Part shown: positions 8,030 to 16,033 of the stretch, piece after piece
Layout: each line of letters begins with the position of its first letter
Numbering within the stretch: the first letter of the stretch is position 1
Source: Methanococcoides sp052057775
Lineage (GTDB): Archaea > Halobacteriota > Methanosarcinia > Methanosarcinales > Methanosarcinaceae
DNA: 64,000 nucleotides
Assembly: GCF_052057775.1 (NCBI RefSeq)
Contig: NZ_CP195121.1
Coordinates: forward strand, 2,356,001 to 2,420,000
Reading direction: 5' to 3'
Program-made: the position numbers and the translations under genes
Notes under the pieces: model-generated
What the model was told of the DNA's origin: nothing
The model's input: only the letters and a program-made list of their open reading frames with translations
The model's database searches: none

Positions 8030-9277
8030 TCAGATATCTCTGCCACGCTTTACAGCCAGGAATAGGAAAGCAATAAAAAGCAACATAACCATATTCTGGC
8101 CAAGGTTTTGATCTTCACCACCATCAATGTCCGATCCATCTGAAAGGATACCATCAACACCCTGTGCTGAGTCTCCCGAAGATCCATCTTCTGATGTGAC
8201 CACAGTTATTGCAAATGGTGAAAAACCCGGAGTAGATGATTCAAAGTAAACATACCCGTCTTCCTCGCCTGTAACCATGGTTTGAAGAACTTCCCATTTT
8301 CCGTCAGAATGCCTGTTCAGTCTGATCGCAGATGAATTTACATCATTTGACCTCATCCATGAGCTATCTACCCTGAATCCAATGGTCATGGCCTCAATGT
8401 TCGCAGGTGTTGCAAAGCCGTATTTGCCTACCCATATATTCATGTTCCTGTAAACAAGACCATCGGGATCTTCTGCAACAAGAGCAGATCTGTCCTTTAA
8501 GACCTCAATCGTGGTTTTTACTGAACCGGAACTTTTGAGTGGTGTAAAATTAACGTTCACAACCGGATTATCTGGCTGACTGAAAGTATAAGAAAGGTTC
8601 ATACCCTTGGCGACTGTTCTCTCAGACACATACCGTGACTCAATATTCTTAAATAGCTCACCTGAATCGCCGGCACCGCCACCACCTGAGCCCGTACCTC
8701 CGGAATTCACACCGGAAGAAGCTGTATCGGATATTGTCACAAAGGCACCATTAACAGATATCGGAACTGCCGAACCGCTTGAATTACTTATTATGACATT
8801 TTCAAGATCAATATCCGTAATGCCCGTTCCGACACCCTCAAAAACGATAGTCGCAAGTATGCCGGGGCTCGTAACTTCTTCTTTCCCAAGAATCACACCA
8901 TGTGAATATATGACACTACCTGCCGCATTATCAATAGTACCTTCACTGAAAAATGTAGTTGCAGTACTGCTAAAAAGATCACCTTCGGATATGCTCTTTA
9001 CATTGATCACAGAGCCATCAAAATGAAGGTCGAACTGCATCCCCGAGATAGACACATCTGGTTCTACATACACATAGACAACAAATTCAGACCCCCTATC
9101 CACAGATTGCTGATCCGGGGACATGATCACCAAAGTCTCTGCAGAGACCGGGTTTATCAAAACAGATAATGACAGGAGCAACAAGAGCAATGCAAGAACA
9201 GGCCGTAACAGCATGTTATAAGGAGGGGCTGAAAAACTATTCGATAGACTATTCAAAATTAAAGACATGACTTTCAT
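8030..9277 (-). CDS. Secreted cohesin-like and PGF-pre-PGF domain surface protein
   Basis: 415-residue exported protein. A hydrophobic signal segment (about 22-45, with AL followed by a run of Leu) ends at PVSA-ET, followed by a cohesin-type beta domain (about 50-180: FVVYVYVEP, GMQFDLHFDGSV, GILATIVFEGVGTGITDI), a Gly/Ser linker, then a PGF-pre-PGF domain (about 205-355, ending STPGFSPFAITVV) known from methanogen surface proteins. An acidic Gly/Ser/Asp linker leads to a C-terminal membrane helix and KRGRDI tail. No PGF tripeptide precedes this helix, so archaeosortase processing is not supported; it looks membrane-anchored. GGTGATC before the ATG at 9277 favours that start over the TTG at 9298. 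Confidence 0.8.
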   Translation of the reverse strand: MKVMSLILNSLSNSFSAPPYNMLLRPVLALLLLLLSLSVLINPVSAETLVIMSPDQQSVDRGSEFVVYVYVEPDVSISGMQFDLHFDGSVINVKSISEGDLFSSTATTFFSEGTIDNAAGSVIYSHGVILGKEEVTSPGILATIVFEGVGTGITDIDLENVIISNSSGSAVPISVNGAFVTISDTASSGVNSGGTGSGGGGAGDSGELFKNIESRYVSERTVAKGMNLSYTFSQPDNPVVNVNFTPLKSSGSVKTTIEVLKDRSALVAEDPDGLVYRNMNIWVGKYGFATPANIEAMTIGFRVDSSWMRSNDVNSSAIRLNRHSDGKWEVLQTMVTGEEDGYVYFESSTPGFSPFAITVVTSEDGSSGDSAQGVDGILSDGSDIDGGEDQNLGQNMVMLLFIAFLFLAVKRGRDI

Positions 9278-9341
9278 ATTGATCACCACTACTATCAAAA
9301 ATTAGCTATATAATTGTAATAAATCTTTTGAATGGAACCAC

Positions 9342-9431
9342 TAGAAGAGAACTTTGAGTAGAGTGGGGGAATATGTTGGTGGTACAATAGTATTTGTTTG
9401 TGTTCAGGAATGGCCTCAGCGTTCTCTTCTA
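9342..9431. repeat. 90-bp element bounded by an 11-bp perfect inverted repeat
   Basis: TAGAAGAGAAC at 9342-9352 and its exact complement GTTCTCTTCTA at 9421-9431 enclose 68 bases with no open frame. Two mismatched bases inward the match resumes (TGAG/CTCA). It lies in the 9278-9592 gap upstream of the surface-protein gene. It may be a short non-autonomous element or a structured RNA leader; no target-site duplication was recognised. The rest of the gap (9432-9592) is A/T-rich with nothing I can identify. Confidence 0.5.
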
Positions 9432-9592
9432 AAGGCAAATTAGAGTACAACTACTTAATAGATAAACATTTCGATAAATAGACGAGTATTGAAAAATAAA
9501 ATTGGCTTTCTCGGAAAATAACTCTGCTGTTGTGAAAAAGGATGAATGTTATGAAATTAAAAAGATATTATCCCTCCATATTTAAATTAATT

Positions 9593-10291
9593 TCACAGAC
9601 CCTTTTGAGGAACAAATTGCTTGCATATGGAATCAGACATAACCTTCCTGCCAGCTTTCCCTTTTTTCCTGCATGTCCCTGCAGAGAAATAGCGACAGGA
9701 ACTGCAGCAATAGATTCGCTTTTCCAGTTTGTCCCTGACAACCTTTTCATGAAGGTCGGTCTCTCCCAGCCCACGATGATACTTGTAATCGTTCCAGTCA
9801 GCATAATATATCTGGCTTACAAGTGTCGAGACAGCAGGAGGATACCAGTGGTCATAAACCTCTCCGACCGCCGGAGAGGCAGAGGTCATTTTGGGACCAG
9901 ATCCCATTGCGGCACTGCTTAAAAGGTCTTCGATCTCTTCTTTCAATTCCAGTAACATCTCATCACCGGGTTTTATTCCCAGTGCCCTGTTTACGTAGGT
10001 CTTTGCACCTTCAAGATTACCAAGGTTCTTCAGGCAAATTGAGATATTATAATATACAGGATAGGGTTTTGCCACTACACCTATGCTCAGGATCTTCTCA
10101 TAAAGGTTCACAGCGTCCCTGAACTTGCGTTGCTGCTGTAAAAGAAGAGCCAGGTTATTCAATGCATGTACATTCTTGGGCTGCAACTGAAGAGCCATCC
10201 TGAAATAATGCTCTTTCTTGCTAACATCCTTTTCAGCCCTGCCGGAGGCAATATACCTCTCAACGACCTTCTTTACATCATCCTTTGCCAT
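9593..10291 (-). CDS. TPR-repeat protein with C-terminal cysteine cluster
   Basis: 232 residues. Residues 1-120 hold about three tetratricopeptide repeats (KEHYFRMALQLQPKNVHALNNLALLL; AVNLYEKIL; GAKTYVNRALGIKPG). The C-terminal 60 residues contain CCSSCRYFSAGTC and a later DSICKQF, five cysteines in a pattern suited to a zinc or iron-sulfur site. A GAGGATATT ribosome-binding site precedes the ATG. It starts 10 bases after the stop of the upstream membrane-protein gene, so the two form an operon. Function unknown; the pairing suggests a membrane-associated scaffold (inference). Confidence 0.75.
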   Translation of the reverse strand: MAKDDVKKVVERYIASGRAEKDVSKKEHYFRMALQLQPKNVHALNNLALLLQQQRKFRDAVNLYEKILSIGVVAKPYPVYYNISICLKNLGNLEGAKTYVNRALGIKPGDEMLLELKEEIEDLLSSAAMGSGPKMTSASPAVGEVYDHWYPPAVSTLVSQIYYADWNDYKYHRGLGETDLHEKVVRDKLEKRIYCCSSCRYFSAGTCRKKGKAGRKVMSDSICKQFVPQKGL

Positions 10292-10300
10292 ATAATATCC

Positions 10301-10933
10301 TCAGATGCCTCTTTTTCTCTGAACATACCAGCCCACAAGAGGTGGAACCCAGCATAGGTTTGCCACAATGGTCTCAAGGGCAGTAAATGTTTGGGTGGTT
10401 GGGCTAAAACCATATAACCGTAAGAGCAAAAGTCCCACAGGTACGATCACAATTATTGCAAGACTTGCGAGCATAACGGGATGACGTACATACCTGCTGA
10501 ATGCTGCTCCCCAACCTCCTTCTTTCCTTCTCAGGAAAAACATGCCTGATATGTTGGCCCCTATCTGGTCACTAAGCGCATAGAAGTAAGGAATGTAGAA
10601 CCCCTCAACACCATAAACATCAACACCTGCAAGACGACTTGCAAGATCGATGATCCATGGAACTGCCAGCCCGAATAGCTTCCCCCAGCCATAGGCTTCA
10701 GCCATTGTGCCCGCACCTCCAATAAATCGCTGCCTTATCGAATAGATCCCCTCAAGTATGCTTTCGCCTTCACCTGAAAGGGTCCTGACCAGCCACTGCC
10801 CCACAGGATTTGTCTGATAGCCCTGCATATCAAGGAAAATGCCTGCTGCAATGCCCATCAAATAGCCAGGAACAGTGTACTTAATAAGTTCTTCAAACCC
10901 CTCGTTTTCAGGAAGTTCATAATCATCACCCAT
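10301..10933 (-). CDS. Conserved membrane protein, function unknown
   Basis: 210 residues. After an acidic N-terminus (DDYELPENEGFEE) there are about four hydrophobic spans, near 25-40 (VPGYLMGIAAGIF), 85-100 (LFGLAVPWIIDLA), 150-172 (LASLAIIVIVPVGLLLLRLYG) and 180-200 (ALETIVANLCWVPPLVGWYV), and a basic C-terminus RKRGI. I do not recognise a family. A TATA-like stretch (CATATATATAATT, about 30 bases upstream) and no ribosome-binding site suggest a leaderless start. Co-directional with the TPR gene. Confidence 0.7.
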   Translation of the reverse strand: MGDDYELPENEGFEELIKYTVPGYLMGIAAGIFLDMQGYQTNPVGQWLVRTLSGEGESILEGIYSIRQRFIGGAGTMAEAYGWGKLFGLAVPWIIDLASRLAGVDVYGVEGFYIPYFYALSDQIGANISGMFFLRRKEGGWGAAFSRYVRHPVMLASLAIIVIVPVGLLLLRLYGFSPTTQTFTALETIVANLCWVPPLVGWYVQRKRGI

Positions 10934-11112
10934 ACATATTCAAGAATGTTGTTTTTGCTAATTATATATATGGAATGAACTCCGGGAAGATTGAACAAAA
11001 TGAAATAGACGCATATGTAGCTACAATTATAAATGTAAGAACCACCCATGAGTAAAAGTCAGGATAACATTGTAATCATACAGGAACAATGTAAATATTG
11101 CCTCATTGAATA

Positions 11113-11124
11113 TCTACAATATAA
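11113..11124 (+). promoter_or_regulatory. Candidate TATA element of the first tusA gene
   Basis: ACAATATAAAAC lies about 32 bases before the ATG at 11152 in the 10934-11151 divergent gap. ATTGCCT, the half-site of the palindrome in front of the thrC-like gene (12511-12525), occurs at about 11096-11102 just upstream. The rest of the gap holds the opposing promoter of the membrane-protein gene. Confidence 0.4.
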
Positions 11125-11151
11125 AACAGATCGTAATCATGGTTGATTCAA

Positions 11152-11388
11152 ATGGATAAAATAATAGCAGACTTTGAACTTGATGTGAGAGGACAGTGCT
11201 GCCCGTATCCACTTATCAGAACAAAAGAATTAATGGATGAGCTGGAGACAGGTGAGGTGCTGTTGGTCATAGCAAATGAAGCCATGACCCCTCAGAACAT
11301 TGCTACGTGGACAAAAAAGACAGGGAATGTACTTCTTGCGGTTGAAGAAAAGGGAGGCATCTTCAACATATATGTCCGCAAGGTCTGA
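11152..11388 (+). CDS. TusA-family sulfur-carrier protein (copy 1)
   Basis: 78-residue SirA/TusA-like protein with the CPxP signature: RGQCCPYPLIRTKELM, where the cysteine of CPYP is the persulfide-carrying residue in TusA. A second cysteine directly precedes it. The C-terminal half follows the family beta-alpha-beta pattern. It opens the sulfur island and points away from the neighbouring membrane gene. The ATG at 11152 is preferred over the in-frame TTG at 11143, with GGTTGA as a weak ribosome-binding site. Likely a sulfur relay partner; the acceptor is unknown. Confidence 0.88.
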   Translation: MDKIIADFELDVRGQCCPYPLIRTKELMDELETGEVLLVIANEAMTPQNIATWTKKTGNVLLAVEEKGGIFNIYVRKV

Positions 11389-11469
11389 TATTCATTCCTT
11401 TTGACATTTTGAACTTTTGATTTATGATACTTTAAATCCTATATTTAGAGATCTGTCATTTGACAGGGC

Positions 11470-12288
11470 TTAGCCAATACTACAGACCCCGCCTCCCTGC
11501 TGGTAGTTCTCATCTTCAATTGATGTTATCGACGGATTATTTCCACATACCGGACACGTTGGGTTCTTGCGGACCTTTATCTCATCGAATGACATGCCAA
11601 ATGCATCATAGAATATAAGCCGGCCTTTTAGCAGATCTCCGAATCCCAGAAGGTATTTTATGACCTCGGTTGCCTGGATGACGCCAATTATCCCAGGAAG
11701 TACTCCGATGACCCCGGCCTCCTGACAGCTCGGGACCATTCCAGCAGGTGGAGCATGCTCAAAAAGACACCTGTAACATGGCCCTTCATCAGGAAGGATC
11801 GTTGTGACCTGTCCTTCAAACCGGAAGATGCTTCCATGTGAAAGAGGTTTTTTTGTAAGCACGCATGCATCGTTTACCAGATATCGGGTGGCAAAATTGT
11901 CAGAACCATCCACTACGATGTCGTAATCTTTTATGATATCAAGAATATTTTCAGGGCTGATCCTTTCCTTATAGGTTATGACCTTTACATCAGGATTGAG
12001 GTTCTCAACATATTGTTTTGCGGATTCGACCTTTGGAATATCCACATTGCCCCCATGTATGACCTGTCTTTGAAGGTTGCTAAGGTCCACAACGTCATCA
12101 TCAACAATACCGATAGTCCCTACACCGGCAGCTGCCAGATACTGTATAATGGGAGAACCAAGGCCTCCTGCACCTATACAGAGCACTTTTGACGACAACA
12201 GTTTCTGTTGCCCCTTGCCACCAACTTCCTGCAGTATTATATGTCTCGAATACCGCCGGATCTGTTCTTCAGTAAAATCTCCTAACAT
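11470..12288 (-). CDS. ThiF/MoeB/HesA-type E1-like adenylyltransferase (copy 1)
   Basis: Adenylates the C-terminal glycine of ubiquitin-fold sulfur carriers. The 272-residue protein has the nucleotide-binding GAGGLGSPIIQYLAAAGVG (about 34-52), DDDVVDLSNLQRQV (about 57-70), DGSDNFATRYLVND (about 124-137) and two CxxC zinc pairs (CYRC, CPVC). A C-terminal tail QQGGGVCSIG, absent in the paralogue at 28551-29324, adds a cysteine. AGGGAGGT before the ATG at 12288 fixes the start. It diverges from the thrC-like gene that precedes the GG-ending carrier, its likely substrate. Confidence 0.92.
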   Translation of the reverse strand: MLGDFTEEQIRRYSRHIILQEVGGKGQQKLLSSKVLCIGAGGLGSPIIQYLAAAGVGTIGIVDDDVVDLSNLQRQVIHGGNVDIPKVESAKQYVENLNPDVKVITYKERISPENILDIIKDYDIVVDGSDNFATRYLVNDACVLTKKPLSHGSIFRFEGQVTTILPDEGPCYRCLFEHAPPAGMVPSCQEAGVIGVLPGIIGVIQATEVIKYLLGFGDLLKGRLIFYDAFGMSFDEIKVRKNPTCPVCGNNPSITSIEDENYQQGGGVCSIG

Positions 12289-12599
12289 TCTTACCTCCCT
12301 TAGAAATAATAGATCATTCAGAATTCCAGAAATCACAGCATACCACAATCATGGTACAATGTTATGCTGCAAATTGAAATTCGCCTCAGCATTTTCAAAA
12401 AAATGTAACTTCCTGATAAATAGGTATAGAAAGCGGCAATTTTGCTCATTTTTGTTTACATTTACCCCATGTTCTTAAAAACAATAGCATTAGACCCCAT
12501 AAGAAGATCCAGGCAATTATTGCCTAATAACTAATGGTAATATTATAAAGCGTTATTATTACGAATAATTAATAATCATAATATGAGGAGAGATACAAA
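12289..12599. promoter_or_regulatory. Divergent control region with palindrome and leader hairpin
   Basis: 311-base gap between the E1-like gene and the thrC-like gene. On the plus strand a TATA box (AATATTATAAAG, about 12539-12550) precedes the thrC-like start by about 50 bases and AGGAGAGAT serves as ribosome-binding site. A perfect 15-bp palindrome AGGCAATTATTGCCT (12511-12525) lies just upstream of this TATA box. On the minus strand CTATTTATC near 12420 could serve the E1-like gene, whose leader would contain a hairpin (CAGCATA 12336-12342 with TATGCTG 12363-12369). Confidence 0.5.
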
Positions 12600-13847
12600 A
12601 TGAGCAAAGTAATTGGTTTAAAATGTAGAGAATGTGGTGCTGAATATGAAGCCGGTATCCAGAATACATGCTACGAATGTTTCGGACCGCTTGAAGTGCA
12701 CTACGACTGGGACGTGGTACAGGACAATGTAAGCAAGGAGAAGATCGCCGGCGGACCACCATCCATCTGGAGATATGCGGACCTGCTTCCTATAGATGGT
12801 ACGAACTATGTTGATCTTGGAGCAGGATACAATAAACTGCATCATGCAAAGAACCTTGGTAAAGAACTGGGACTCAAGGAATTATACATCCTTGATGATT
12901 CTGTCAATCCCACTAATTCTTTCAAGGACAGAGTGACCTCGGTGGCTGTCAGCAAGGCCCTGGAACTCGGTGCTACTGCAATTGGATGTGCATCAACAGG
13001 CAATCTTGCATCTGCTGTTGGAGCACATGCTGCAAAAGCAGGAATTCCTGCATACATATTCATACCTTCATCAATTGAGACCGGGAAGATAACACAGATG
13101 CTCACATACGACCCAAACATAATAGCAGTCGAGGGAACCTATGACGATGCAAACCGCCTTGCAAGTGAGGTCGCTGACCAGAATCCCGACTGGGCATTTG
13201 TCAACATCAATATCAGACCATATTATACGGAAGGTTCAAGGACACTTGCCTTCGAAACTGCGGAGCAGCTCGGCTGGAATGCTCCTGACCACATCGTTGC
13301 ACCACTTGGAAGCGGAGCACTGCTATGCGCATTGACAAGGGGTTACAGGGAACTTGAAAATATAGGCTTTATAGATGGGGGAAGTGAGGTACGCATCTCG
13401 GGTTCACAGCCTACCGGATGTTCTCCGATATCGACCGCCGTCCGGAACGATGCAGAGGTCATCCCGATAAGGGAACTCGACACAATAGCCCACAGTCTGG
13501 CTATAGGAAACCCCGCAGACGGATATTATGCAAAGCAGGCGATCCTGGGTTCAGGAGGTTATGCTGCATCCGTAACGGACGAAGAGATACTTGAGGCTAT
13601 ACGCCTGCTTGCAAGTACTGAAGGAATTTTCACAGAACCTGCCGGCGGAACAACGGTTGCAGGACTTAAGAGCCTTGTAGAAAGCGGCCATATTGACCCC
13701 GATGAAAGAACAGTAGTATATGTAACAGGTAATGGTCTAAAAGCACAGGATACTATTGCCGGAGCACTTGAAAGACCTGGATCGATCAGGCCTTCATATT
13801 CAGAATTTACAAAGAAGTTTAACAATATTCCAAAAAGCAACAACTAA
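12600..13847 (+). CDS. thrC: Threonine synthase-family PLP enzyme
   Basis: 415-residue fold-type II PLP enzyme. An N-terminal zinc ribbon (C9, C12, C24, C27) precedes the catalytic domain, with K109 in NPTNSFKDR as the Schiff-base lysine and the phosphate-binding STGNLASAV. By family it converts O-phosphohomoserine to threonine. Its position between an E1-like protein and a GG-ending ubiquitin-fold carrier (22 bases downstream), inside a sulfur cluster, raises the alternative that it uses a carrier thiocarboxylate to make cysteine or homocysteine, as CysM does with CysO in mycobacteria. Sequence alone does not decide. Confidence 0.87.
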   Translation: MSKVIGLKCRECGAEYEAGIQNTCYECFGPLEVHYDWDVVQDNVSKEKIAGGPPSIWRYADLLPIDGTNYVDLGAGYNKLHHAKNLGKELGLKELYILDDSVNPTNSFKDRVTSVAVSKALELGATAIGCASTGNLASAVGAHAAKAGIPAYIFIPSSIETGKITQMLTYDPNIIAVEGTYDDANRLASEVADQNPDWAFVNINIRPYYTEGSRTLAFETAEQLGWNAPDHIVAPLGSGALLCALTRGYRELENIGFIDGGSEVRISGSQPTGCSPISTAVRNDAEVIPIRELDTIAHSLAIGNPADGYYAKQAILGSGGYAASVTDEEILEAIRLLASTEGIFTEPAGGTTVAGLKSLVESGHIDPDERTVVYVTGNGLKAQDTIAGALERPGSIRPSYSEFTKKFNNIPKSNN

Positions 13848-13869
13848 CACATCAAGAGGTGAACTAAAA

Positions 13870-14145
13870 ATGGTATCCATAAGATTTTCATCAGCACTGA
13901 ACAACATAACAAGAACAAGGTCGACAAACATCGATCTGGGCGATACTACAATAAAGGCCCTTTTTGAGAAACTGACCGGTGAATATGGAGAGGAGTTCGA
14001 AAGACGCCTGCTTCATGAAGGAGAAGTTCGAAGGTTTGTCAATGTCTATGTCAATGGTGAAGACATACGACACCTTTCAGGACTTGACACAAAAATAACC
14101 GATTCCGATGAGATATCAATACTTCCTGCAGTCAGCGGAGGATGA
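13870..14145 (+). CDS. MoaD/ThiS-like ubiquitin-fold sulfur carrier (SAMP type)
   Basis: 91-residue beta-grasp protein ending in SGG. The C-terminal Gly-Gly is the site of adenylation and thiocarboxylation in MoaD, ThiS, CysO and the archaeal SAMPs. Core elements VNVYVNGEDIRHLSGLDTKITDSDEISILPAVSGG match the family. The start at 13870 is marked by AGAGGTGA. It lies 22 bases after the thrC-like gene and is very probably co-transcribed. Which role it has (molybdopterin, thiamin, cysteine or protein modification) cannot be told from sequence. Confidence 0.92.
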   Translation: MVSIRFSSALNNITRTRSTNIDLGDTTIKALFEKLTGEYGEEFERRLLHEGEVRRFVNVYVNGEDIRHLSGLDTKITDSDEISILPAVSGG

Positions 14146-14163
14146 TCTTTAAAAAGATCTCAG

Positions 14164-14207
14164 TGCAGGCCAGATCGATACAAAAAAGATCGAAACAAAG
14201 GCCTGCA
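14164..14207 (+). terminator. Hairpin after the carrier gene, possible terminator
   Basis: Perfect 8-bp inverted repeat TGCAGGCC (14164-14171) and GGCCTGCA (14200-14207) with a 28-base loop, followed by the T-rich ATTCCTTTTCG. It may end or attenuate the thrC-carrier transcript before the NMT1-like gene. Confidence 0.4.
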
Positions 14208-14244
14208 ATTCCTTTTCGTTGTGAATTAAAGTGGTGAACCTATT

Positions 14245-15153
14245 ATGAAATTGAGAATCGGACATCTTTCTACCATGTACCACACCTCATTCATACTTAT
14301 GGGGATGGACTGGCTTGAAAAAGCAGGCATTGAACCGGAATGGAAACTTTTCGGTGGAGGACCTGCGATCGTCCGTGCATTCGAGAACGACGAGCTTGAC
14401 ATCGGATACATCGGACTCCCCCCCACAATGATAGGGATCGATCGCGGTCTGGATGTCAGGTGCATTGCAGGCGGTCATGTAGAAGGCACAGTTATGATAG
14501 CCACTCCTGAATTCCATACCCTCGAAGAATGCAGGAATGACCAGACACTTTTTTTGGAACAATTTAAAGGACATTTAATAGCCTGTCCACCTTCCGGATC
14601 AATTCATGATGTGATCATCAGGAACTTTATCAAAGAAGCAGGCCTTGAAAATGAGATTGATGTTCTCAACTATGAGTGGGCAGACATGATCCCAGAAGCT
14701 ATAGCTGACGGGGAGATCAAAGTTGCAGTCGGTACACCATCACTGGCCGTTGTAGCAAAAAGATACTGTGATGCTAAGATGGTGATCCCACCTGAAAAGC
14801 TGTGGCCTGACAATCCAAGCTACGGAATAGTTGCAACCAGCGAAATGATCGAGAACTCGCCTGAAACTCTTTTGAAGTTCATACAGTTGCATGAAAAAGC
14901 ATGTGAATTCATTAGTGAGAATCCCGAAGATGCATCAAGGCTTGTTGCCGGGACCATTGAGATAATAGATGCCGATTTTGTGAAAGAGATGTATGAAGTG
15001 TCACCAAAATACTCAGCAGGCATATCAGAAGAATATATCAGTTCCACCATGAGATTTGTAGATGTTTTGAAAGAACTTGGATATATTTCGAGAAGACTCG
15101 AGCAGAAGGATATCTTTGACCTTCGTTTTGTTGAAGAGCTTGAACTTCAATAA
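14245..15153 (+). CDS. NMT1/THI5-like (COG0715-type) substrate-binding-fold protein, no signal peptide
   Basis: 302 residues with the two-lobe periplasmic-binding fold of the NrtA/SsuA/ThiY group: GGGPAIVRAFENDELDIGYIGLPP (about 37-60), PPSGSIHDVIIRNFIKEAG, and repeated helices to the end. It begins MKLRIGHLST with no export signal or lipobox, and no ABC permease or ATPase is nearby, so it is probably cytoplasmic. Known cytoplasmic relatives include the yeast pyrimidine synthase Thi5, but its CCCFC motif is absent here. Position in the sulfur island suggests a role in sulfur or thiamin metabolism (inference). GGTGAACC precedes the ATG. Confidence 0.78.
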   Translation: MKLRIGHLSTMYHTSFILMGMDWLEKAGIEPEWKLFGGGPAIVRAFENDELDIGYIGLPPTMIGIDRGLDVRCIAGGHVEGTVMIATPEFHTLEECRNDQTLFLEQFKGHLIACPPSGSIHDVIIRNFIKEAGLENEIDVLNYEWADMIPEAIADGEIKVAVGTPSLAVVAKRYCDAKMVIPPEKLWPDNPSYGIVATSEMIENSPETLLKFIQLHEKACEFISENPEDASRLVAGTIEIIDADFVKEMYEVSPKYSAGISEEYISSTMRFVDVLKELGYISRRLEQKDIFDLRFVEELELQ

Positions 15154-15166
15154 GAATCGATCAGAT

Positions 15167-15874
15167 TCATTTTTCCATAGCTTTCTTCCTGAGATCTTGC
15201 GGGAATTTCTCGATAGCATACCTGAGTGCTGTACGAGGCATTATTTTCTTATTTTTCATAACATAGTCGAATATTTCCTGCTGATGACTTTTGCTCGCCT
15301 CTTTAAGCATCCAGCCATAGCCTTTCCTGACCAGGTCATCTTTGTCGGTTAATAAGAGATCGGCAATCTCCAGGACATCCTTCAGGAAATTCCCTTTGCG
15401 TGCAGGTAAGATCAGTGTGACAGCAGCAGCACGCCTGAACCAGCGGTTGTCAGAAGTCGTCCAGATCTTGAGAGACTCGATATATTGTGGATACATGTCA
15501 ATGAACGAACCAATTGTATGGTTGCAAAGAGTATCGCATTTTGCCCAGTTATTCACATAATCCCCAACCCACCTTTCAAAAACTGCAAAGTCTTCAGGTT
15601 CATACTGATCTCTTAGACGATACGACCACTCGAATGCGATGAAGGCTTCCTCGCTATAATCTGAGCTCAAAAGTTCCTCACACAGAGAAAAGATCTTCGA
15701 CTTGCTTTTGCCCGATATGTCTTTAAAGTGATCAGTTGCTATTTTCTTGACTGTAGCGGTCTTAACACCATAGAACTTAACCTCTTCTTTAAAGAACCTT
15801 GAATAACTGTTCTTTGTTTTTTCATCAACGTTTTGTTCCAGTTCTTCCCGTATTTTTGCTAATGTATCACTCAT
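15167..15874 (-). CDS. DNA alkylation repair protein (AlkD-like)
   Basis: 235-residue HEAT-like helical-repeat protein of the AlkC/AlkD DNA glycosylase family, which in characterised members removes bulky or charged N3- and N7-alkylpurines without base flipping. Typical segments are SRFFKEEVKFYGVKTATVKKIA (about 24-45), RWVGDYVNNWAKCDTLCNHTIG (about 100-121), DNRWFRRAAAVTLI and the final MPRTALRYAIEKFP. It converges on the NMT1-like gene with a 13-base gap and interrupts the sulfur island without obvious functional connection. Confidence 0.87.
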   Translation of the reverse strand: MSDTLAKIREELEQNVDEKTKNSYSRFFKEEVKFYGVKTATVKKIATDHFKDISGKSKSKIFSLCEELLSSDYSEEAFIAFEWSYRLRDQYEPEDFAVFERWVGDYVNNWAKCDTLCNHTIGSFIDMYPQYIESLKIWTTSDNRWFRRAAAVTLILPARKGNFLKDVLEIADLLLTDKDDLVRKGYGWMLKEASKSHQQEIFDYVMKNKKIMPRTALRYAIEKFPQDLRKKAMEK

Positions 15875-16033
15875 AAATCCTTATTGATGACATTCACGGA
15901 TAATAATAACAGCTATTTAAAAAATTAACATGAAATATGATTGTTATTTCAATCAGGGAAAAATAAAAAAGAAAAGCAGAATGATAGTTCCTCGTACACC
16001 TCTCAACGGCAGAGGAACACAACATCCATAAAT

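Noticed and set aside
15875..16033. Short gap between AlkD-like gene and cysN examined for an insertion scar explaining AlkD in the sulfur island
   Set aside because: No inverted or direct repeats, no transposase remnant.
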